A DNA stretch of 64,000 nucleotides from Tetrapisispora phaffii CBS 4417 (lineage: Eukaryota > Ascomycota > Saccharomycetes > Saccharomycetales > Saccharomycetaceae): NCBI RefSeq assembly GCF_000236905.1, contig NC_016526.1:1-64000 (forward strand). Direction: 5' to 3'. The notes beneath the pieces are model-generated. The model was not told the DNA's origin. It ran no database searches and saw only the letters and a list, made by a program, of their open reading frames with translations. Each line of letters begins with the position of its first letter. Within the stretch, counting starts at the first letter, position 1. This document shows, in pieces, positions 58,440 to 64,000 of this stretch. Made by a program: the position numbers and the translations under genes.

Positions 58440-61400
58440 TTAATATACTGAATTTTCCAGTTTTGAAAGTCCTGATTCATCCAAGTTTATCATGATCGAT
58501 CTTGTTGTTTGGGGCAATTCAAATACTGTATTTTTATCGTCCCTTATATTGTAAATCTTCAATGCCATGCCTTGCTTAGTTATTGTATTTAAAGACTTTA
58601 AAGAATATTTTATGACAGATTGATCCTTCGTTAGTAGATACAACATATTTTTATAGGGATCAAATGCAAAAGTTTTTAGTGATTTTTCAAATTTAATTGT
58701 TTGATAAGGTATTTTCCAATGTTTTCTCATTTTAACATCAATGAGAAATTTATCACCGGATATTATATTAATATCTGGTATAGCAGAAACTGAAAAATCC
58801 GTTATATTTCCCACATTCGTTTGATCTGTGACATCCAAGTTAATAAAATGACTATTTTCAATTTGTTCAAATATCGATGCTTGTTCTCTATCAACCATGT
58901 CTTCAACTAAAGATAAAGGATTACCGTCATAGTTCCCAATAAAATATGCAGACAGTTGAGATAATTCTTTAGATCTTCCTTCCAGTCTAGAGGTAATAAT
59001 AAAAATATCTCTGGTAATCGATAATATCTTTGTAACAAATGAACTAGGTGGAAGTTTAATCAATGATATATATAATTTGGAATTTTTAATACATTTTTTA
59101 TAGTCGTGTAGGATATATAGCTTGTCCCATTTCACAGTAGTAAAAACAATATTTCTGCCACATATATCAAAATCCGTAATTGCACTGTCACTATTCACAT
59201 CTAATTTATCTCTTAATTTGAGATGCAATTCATTTACTGCAAATGAGAAAAAGGAATCCATCTTATTAGATGTCTCATTATGCAAAGATAATCCTTTCAT
59301 ATATACAAAAATTAATCCATCATCTGTTGTAACAACTTTTTCACTTATAGAAGAGGGAAAATCATATCTGTCCAAATTCTTTATAATTATTTCTCCATTT
59401 AAGGGAGCAATAGAAACTAGTTTTATGAATGTTTCAAAAACTAAAAGTATCAAAGTTGCGGGGTATATTGTTGTTGAGGTTTCTAAAACAACCATATTCA
59501 GTAGTTTGATTTTGGTATTAGCTAAATCATCAGAGATTCCTTCCGTAGGATCTAAAACAGAATTATTCAATGATAGAAATTTACCATTTGATAATTTCAA
59601 ACAATCCCATTCATTAGTTTCTATATTCAAAACAACCATTCTCCTCATTCTATCAATATAAACAAATTTTTTGTGGACATTTCTGGTTGATTTCAATAGA
59701 AAATTTGATATATTATCAGAAAAGTAGTTCAATTTAAATACGTATAATCCATCCGAAAATAAAATAAAAAGTTTACTTTTGTTTTTATCGAAACTAACGT
59801 CCAAAATATTAGTAACTTTATTAACGTTAGGAATTTTAAGCTCATAGGTTCTATAATCATTGGTCGAATAAAATTCATATACTTGTATCCGATTTGCTGT
59901 GTAAAATATGATCATGTTGTCAGATGATGTACATACCCTGAACTGAATTCCAGAAAAATCAATATTAAGTTTCGAAAACGATTTATTCTTAACGTCATAG
60001 TTAAAAACTTGAGAATTACCGTTATCTATCACTATCAGAAAAGTCTCATATATTGCCAATATTGTAAATTTTGCAAATGTAACATCCAATATTTTATTAT
60101 ACGATTTTATGTTTATCATATTTGTTGAAATAAATTCATTCCATTTAAAGTGATATATCGTTGCTTCATCCAAATCAGAATATACAATAACCTCATCGTC
60201 ATTTTGGCAAATTTTGCCTGCAAAATTGAAAGAAAAGCTTAGTTCTTGAAGTTGATTTGTATCACTCAATTTAGTGATATCTTCGATAAAATATACACTC
60301 TCTAGATTTTTATCATATATTATGAGCCTGTGATTTTGTAACGAAGCACCTGAAATTACGAAATTAGATAAAAATGAATTTCCTGAATTTAAATTTTGCT
60401 CATGGTCCTGGTTAATGAGATCATTCACATAGACACCAGATGACGTAACTTGAACGATCTTATCCATTACCGCTGAAAATAATACTGTATTTCCCATCTC
60501 TTCAATCAATAAATCTTCAACTTCAATTAGTTGTGATTCCATTCTCTTTTTATTAGCTTCATCATTTGTGGTATCTGTCATAAGTCTTAAAATGAATATT
60601 TTAGATATGGATACATAATCGGTAGCGAGAATCATATATGTGTTACCATCGCCGTCATCTTGCGAATCATCATCAAAGTTCATAAAAATTGATTGCCTAA
60701 AATACTTTGGGAAACTGTTATACTCTATAATTTGAAACTTATTATAGGTCTGGAACTTGCCTAATTTACAGAATAAATTCAATTTCCTCGAAGCTGCATT
60801 AATATCTGATGAAATTTTAGAGACTGCTGAAGGCGAAGTTAGCCATATATCATTATGTGCTGCTAGTATAGTAGAGGGCACTATGAGTAAGTTTGAATTT
60901 TCTTCGCTGGAGCTGGCCAAGGTATGCTTTTCAACTATTGCATTTAATGATAAAATTTTTCTATTCATTTTTGTACGCTGAGTACTAAGTTCAACAATAT
61001 CTGCTAAATCTAATGTTAACCTTAAAGAACGGCCAAAACTGATAATATCAAGGTTATAAAATTGAGATTTTTCATTTGAGTTTTCAATCGAATGAACACT
61101 GCATATTGATCTCTGTCCTTTAAATTTTGTTAACAAATAGAATTTAATATCAGCGGAAACAGTGTTCACTAGACAAGTGCATACATTTCCAGTTGTGGTA
61201 ATGAAAATTGTACATGAATCAAAGTCAGCCAGGCTTAAATCTGGTATAGTTCTTAGTTTTTTTAGTAACTGTGGTGCATCAAAAAAATTATTTCTTTTTA
61301 TCCCTCTCAGCTCCCTTATATTAAAATGTCTAAAATTGTTAATTTCCCCGGATAATATTTGATTCTTTGATACTACAGATATTTGCTTGCTCGAGTAGAC

Positions 61401-62582
61401 TAAAATATTATTCCCGCCAATTGGTATACATCCCAACGGTAATAGCGTTTGAGTTTGCGCACTGGCGACATTTTTATCCAATATAATTGTCAATTGATGG
61501 ACCCTCTTTTGCTTTAAGTTATTGACATCCCAGTCAACCACAAAATATACAAGTCTATCAAATCTTATAACCGGCATAAAAATAGTATTGATATTTGAAG
61601 TAGAGTCTGATGGTAAAAATATGCAATCAATTATTTTCGTGTTCGTTAAGTTCAAATTATTAATTAATTTAAAATGCAAGGGTGTCACGAACTTAAAAAA
61701 TTTAATTAATCCTGATTCTTTGTTAAAAACTACAAATTGAGATTGATTTGAGTTATTTTTAACAATTTCCCAACTCATATTTATTTCTGAGTTATTGAAA
61801 TCTGGTAACTTCCAATATTGCAGTAAAATATTTTTAAAATGGCTTTCAGAAATTGAGTTACCGTAAATAAAGAATGGTAAAATGTTCAAAATGTAATTTT
61901 TCGATAGTATTATCACTGTATCACTGATCGTAGAGTCAATAGTATTACTAAATATTTCAGCATCAATTATTCCATGGTATATTTTCTGATTTATATTATT
62001 AGTTAACTCATAAAAAGAATCAGGAGTAAAAAATAAAGTTGTATTTTCCAATTTCCCACTCAATTTCGATGAAATAACCTTTAATTTTGTTTCAAGTTCA
62101 TTATCTTCTGAATTATCTACATTTATCACCGTCGAAGTGTTTCCAGAACTAAATTCGTCACCATCTATCAACATATCTAAAAAAGAATCTTCTAAGGTGT
62201 CCGCTTCTGGTATATCGTTTTTTGATAGCGAATCGAGCCGAATATCGCCAAGATCATCATCTTTGAAAGGTTTTCCATAGTATTTTTCTGCTATTCCAAG
62301 GTATTTATCCTTTAAATAATGTAAATATGTTTCTAATTCACGTTGTGAATCGTAATCTTTGTACATTCTAACCGGTAGCATTTTCTGTACCAATCGTCCT
62401 TGCATAACACCTTCATAATCAAAAAACATCATACTTTTGCTACTGTATTCTTCTTTTGTCAATTGAAGTTCCTCAAATTCATCCATAACCTGCTTAGAAA
62501 CCTCGTCCTTATCATTACCGATATCATAATTCGGTATATTTTCAAAAATACCTTGTTTCAAATATCTGAAATTCTCACTCAT
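58440..62582 (-). CDS. MMS1: Mms1-like DDB1-type adaptor of the Rtt101 ubiquitin ligase
   Basis: Mms1 is the DDB1-like adaptor joining the cullin Rtt101 to Mms22 and others at stalled replication forks and in histone H3K56ac-dependent assembly. The ATG at 62582 gives 1,380 residues (1,407 in S. cerevisiae); the frame is open upstream without ATG. The protein has low-complexity Asn/Ser content and many short beta-strand-like stretches as expected of triple beta-propellers, but I cannot point to a diagnostic motif. The assignment rests on length and strict synteny: convergent with MET16 and divergent from the ORC4-like gene, as YPR164W is relative to YPR167C and YPR162C. RHO1, MRP2 and TIF3, which intervene in S. 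cerevisiae, are absent here. Confidence 0.8.
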   Translation of the reverse strand: MSENFRYLKQGIFENIPNYDIGNDKDEVSKQVMDEFEELQLTKEEYSSKSMMFFDYEGVMQGRLVQKMLPVRMYKDYDSQRELETYLHYLKDKYLGIAEKYYGKPFKDDDLGDIRLDSLSKNDIPEADTLEDSFLDMLIDGDEFSSGNTSTVINVDNSEDNELETKLKVISSKLSGKLENTTLFFTPDSFYELTNNINQKIYHGIIDAEIFSNTIDSTISDTVIILSKNYILNILPFFIYGNSISESHFKNILLQYWKLPDFNNSEINMSWEIVKNNSNQSQFVVFNKESGLIKFFKFVTPLHFKLINNLNLTNTKIIDCIFLPSDSTSNINTIFMPVIRFDRLVYFVVDWDVNNLKQKRVHQLTIILDKNVASAQTQTLLPLGCIPIGGNNILVYSSKQISVVSKNQILSGEINNFRHFNIRELRGIKRNNFFDAPQLLKKLRTIPDLSLADFDSCTIFITTTGNVCTCLVNTVSADIKFYLLTKFKGQRSICSVHSIENSNEKSQFYNLDIISFGRSLRLTLDLADIVELSTQRTKMNRKILSLNAIVEKHTLASSSEENSNLLIVPSTILAAHNDIWLTSPSAVSKISSDINAASRKLNLFCKLGKFQTYNKFQIIEYNSFPKYFRQSIFMNFDDDSQDDGDGNTYMILATDYVSISKIFILRLMTDTTNDEANKKRMESQLIEVEDLLIEEMGNTVLFSAVMDKIVQVTSSGVYVNDLINQDHEQNLNSGNSFLSNFVISGASLQNHRLIIYDKNLESVYFIEDITKLSDTNQLQELSFSFNFAGKICQNDDEVIVYSDLDEATIYHFKWNEFISTNMINIKSYNKILDVTFAKFTILAIYETFLIVIDNGNSQVFNYDVKNKSFSKLNIDFSGIQFRVCTSSDNMIIFYTANRIQVYEFYSTNDYRTYELKIPNVNKVTNILDVSFDKNKSKLFILFSDGLYVFKLNYFSDNISNFLLKSTRNVHKKFVYIDRMRRMVVLNIETNEWDCLKLSNGKFLSLNNSVLDPTEGISDDLANTKIKLLNMVVLETSTTIYPATLILLVFETFIKLVSIAPLNGEIIIKNLDRYDFPSSISEKVVTTDDGLIFVYMKGLSLHNETSNKMDSFFSFAVNELHLKLRDKLDVNSDSAITDFDICGRNIVFTTVKWDKLYILHDYKKCIKNSKLYISLIKLPPSSFVTKILSITRDIFIITSRLEGRSKELSQLSAYFIGNYDGNPLSLVEDMVDREQASIFEQIENSHFINLDVTDQTNVGNITDFSVSAIPDINIISGDKFLIDVKMRKHWKIPYQTIKFEKSLKTFAFDPYKNMLYLLTKDQSVIKYSLKSLNTITKQGMALKIYNIRDDKNTVFELPQTTRSIMINLDESGLSKLENSVY

Positions 62583-63629
62583 CTGAACAAATACTATTCT
62601 CGTGCTCTGCCCTAACTTTAATCTAAATCTAAGACTCACAATCCCTTGTATCCACTTGAAAACAATGACAATAAATTAATTCACCACAAAATGAACCAAT
62701 TCTTAATTGCGCTAAATATCGCCGCCTGGATTCTAGATCAACAAAGCTAACGTCGTCTCGGTACCTTATAGAACTAATCCAAACCCAACTCTGAGCCACA
62801 TCACACTTGAAAACCACACAACAAACCACTTCCAATGCTCTAAAGTAATCATACTTTCTTATAAACTGCATTGAACTTCTTTTAAAATCAATGTATTGAA
62901 AAGTATCAGAGACAAAGTGTCGTACAGGGTAACATATTTCACCGCTTATTTATTTTTAGCCGCTGATCATAACTCTGAAACAAACACTATATATAAGGAA
63001 ATGAACAAAACAAACCAAACTTTTTATGATTCGAAGTGTTCCTTGTTCTCTAGATATAAGAGGTGGGACAGCTCGGGGTTGCAGATTGCTAAAAGGTTGT
63101 TATCAAACGATGCTATTTGGCGAATGAAATGGAGTGCGGTTAAATTTGTGTTTGCGTCTCAAAGGTGAGTTTTCTTATAGTTTCCAACCGGTAAAGTGGT
63201 GGGGAAGATGTAGTAATGTTAAAACTTTTTTCATAAAATCCATGGATATACAATCATTAAACCGGCAAGCTGTTTCATATGTTTGTTTGCATATCATCTC
63301 AATGAACACTTCATTAACGGTTATAAAAGGATCAGGTGGGGTTTATATATTGGTGATTGGTGAATAGCACTAAGAAGTGCGCGAAAAGCGATCCGGGTAA
63401 ACCGCATCGAATTGTAAATGACGTTTTGTTTTGAATTTGGTACTACAATCAAACACATCAACATATTCAAAAGTATAATGTGAAAACAGTTAATAATGAT
63501 AAGATTCGAATAAACTTCAAACATTTCAATTATCCTAAGAACTATTGGACGCAATAACCAGCATAAATTGAGATTGGTTGATACAGTACATATTGGTCCT
63601 CACTCGACAAGATATTGATTCGGTCAACG
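62583..63629. other. Divergent MMS1-ORC4 intergenic region
   Basis: About 1.05 kb. A 90-codon frame at 62896-63168 and smaller ones have no recognisable features. A Reb1-type CGGGTAA lies at 63394-63400, 230 bp upstream of the ORC4-like ATG. Confidence 0.5.
63394..63400 (+). promoter_or_regulatory. Reb1-type site CGGGTAA
   Basis: Exact core upstream of the ORC4-like gene. Consensus match only. Confidence 0.4.
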
Positions 63630-64000
63630 ATGGATAATATAGATTTGGAATTCGGCCCACTTAGAAAGTCGACTCAAAAGATAGATTCTGACAAGATATT
63701 ACAAAATTTAACAAATGATCCTGCTCAGAATAATATTCTAAAGAGCATACCGCTCATACCAATTAGAAGAAACTCACAGAGCAATCAAGATGAAGAAATA
63801 GTTAAGCCGTTGATGAAAAATACATCAGATAAGAGAAAGGGAATCGAAGATCTAGATACACATGAAACGTTAAAGAAGATAAAATTATTTAATACAAAAC
63901 AAAATACTCATGAAACTATCGATGAAGATATTCAATTTAACGATTTTAAAAAGTTATTATTAAGTAAATTAAACCATAAAAAGTTGTCGGAAAATGAACC
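63630..64000 (+). CDS. ORC4: Origin recognition complex subunit 4, N-terminal part (cut by window end)
   Basis: An open frame from ATG 63630 continues past the window edge (123 complete codons). It encodes IPLIPIRRNSQS, an acidic stretch, NTSDKRKGIEDLD and FNDFKKLLLSKLNHKK. This resembles the start of S. cerevisiae Orc4, which has a similar LLPIKRHS, acidic, KKR and LQRRLLQQL order before the AAA+ domain. The AAA+ domain itself is beyond the window. Orc4 is part of the complex marking replication origins. Position divergent from MMS1 agrees with YPR162C. The call depends on weak N-terminal similarity and synteny. Confidence 0.7.
   Translation, partial: MDNIDLEFGPLRKSTQKIDSDKILQNLTNDPAQNNILKSIPLIPIRRNSQSNQDEEIVKPLMKNTSDKRKGIEDLDTHETLKKIKLFNTKQNTHETIDEDIQFNDFKKLLLSKLNHKKLSENE

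Noticed and set aside
62583..62639. N-terminal extension of MMS1 beyond 62582
   Set aside because: It would require a GTG start. The first ATG in frame is at 62582.
62896..63168. 90-codon frame between MMS1 and ORC4
   Set aside because: No recognisable domain, lies in the divergent promoter region, and has composition like spacer DNA.
1..64000. CRISPR arrays, bacterial operons or Shine-Dalgarno sites
   Set aside because: The window is eukaryotic yeast DNA. The only regular short repeats are coding minisatellites and microsatellites without unique spacers.

Overview
The window is one chromosome end, running from subtelomere into core chromosome, of an AT-rich budding yeast in the family Saccharomycetaceae. 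The evidence is: uninterrupted genes closely resembling Saccharomyces cerevisiae genes, a Ty1/copia retroelement and a Ty3-sigma-like LTR, a nuclear tRNA-Ile(AAT), and gene order. From about 33.4 kb to the right edge, the genes QCR2, RPC82, SKI3, MLC2, RPO26, PZF1, SEC23, AOS1, NUT2, MET16, MMS1 and ORC4 follow the order and relative orientation of the right end of S. cerevisiae chromosome XVI (YPR191 down to YPR162). GAB1 and PDP3, which lie at the end of chromosome XII in S. cerevisiae (YLR459, YLR455), are interleaved. This suggests a non-WGD lineage or a post-WGD genus with different gene losses (such as Tetrapisispora or Vanderwaltozyma). Species cannot be fixed from the sequence alone.

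Layout. 1-2.2 kb: terminal poly-C, C-rich low-complexity DNA, a direct repeat pair and an inverted repeat pair. 2.3-3.3 kb: decayed remnant of a helicase resembling that of S. cerevisiae Y' elements. 3.6-6.4 kb: two broken copies of a gene resembling a K1-type killer preprotoxin, the second cut exactly at an LTR end. 6.4-11.5 kb: Ty1/copia graveyard (LTRs on both strands, an integrase fragment, a gag-pol relic with its 3' LTR). 12.05-12.95 kb: intact MCR1-like cytochrome b5 reductase. 13-17.9 kb: gene-free DNA with a 20-N gap. 17.9-27.6 kb: giant GPI-anchored flocculin/adhesin-like gene with about 35 copies of a Ser/Thr/Glu-rich repeat. 27.6-32 kb: another solo LTR and decayed coding remnants. 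From 32 kb: aldo-keto reductase, then the dense conserved block.

Function. The left 32 kb is fast-evolving accessory DNA (mobile elements, toxin relics, adhesin). The right half is housekeeping: respiration (QCR2), Pol III transcription (RPC82, PZF1), shared RNA polymerase subunit (RPO26), RNA decay (SKI3), myosin light chain (MLC2), GPI anchoring (GAB1), COPII (SEC23), SUMO activation (AOS1), chromatin reading (PDP3), Mediator (NUT2), sulfate assimilation (MET16), genome stability and replication (MMS1, ORC4). A GC-rich island with strong hairpins and Tbf1-like motifs between QCR2 and RPC82 is a candidate unassigned structured RNA gene. Promoters of RPC82 and PZF1 carry RRPE plus PAC or PAC-like motifs typical of ribosome-biogenesis and Pol III genes. 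MET16 has Cbf1- and Met31/32-like sites. A sigma-like LTR sits 16 bp upstream of the tRNA gene.
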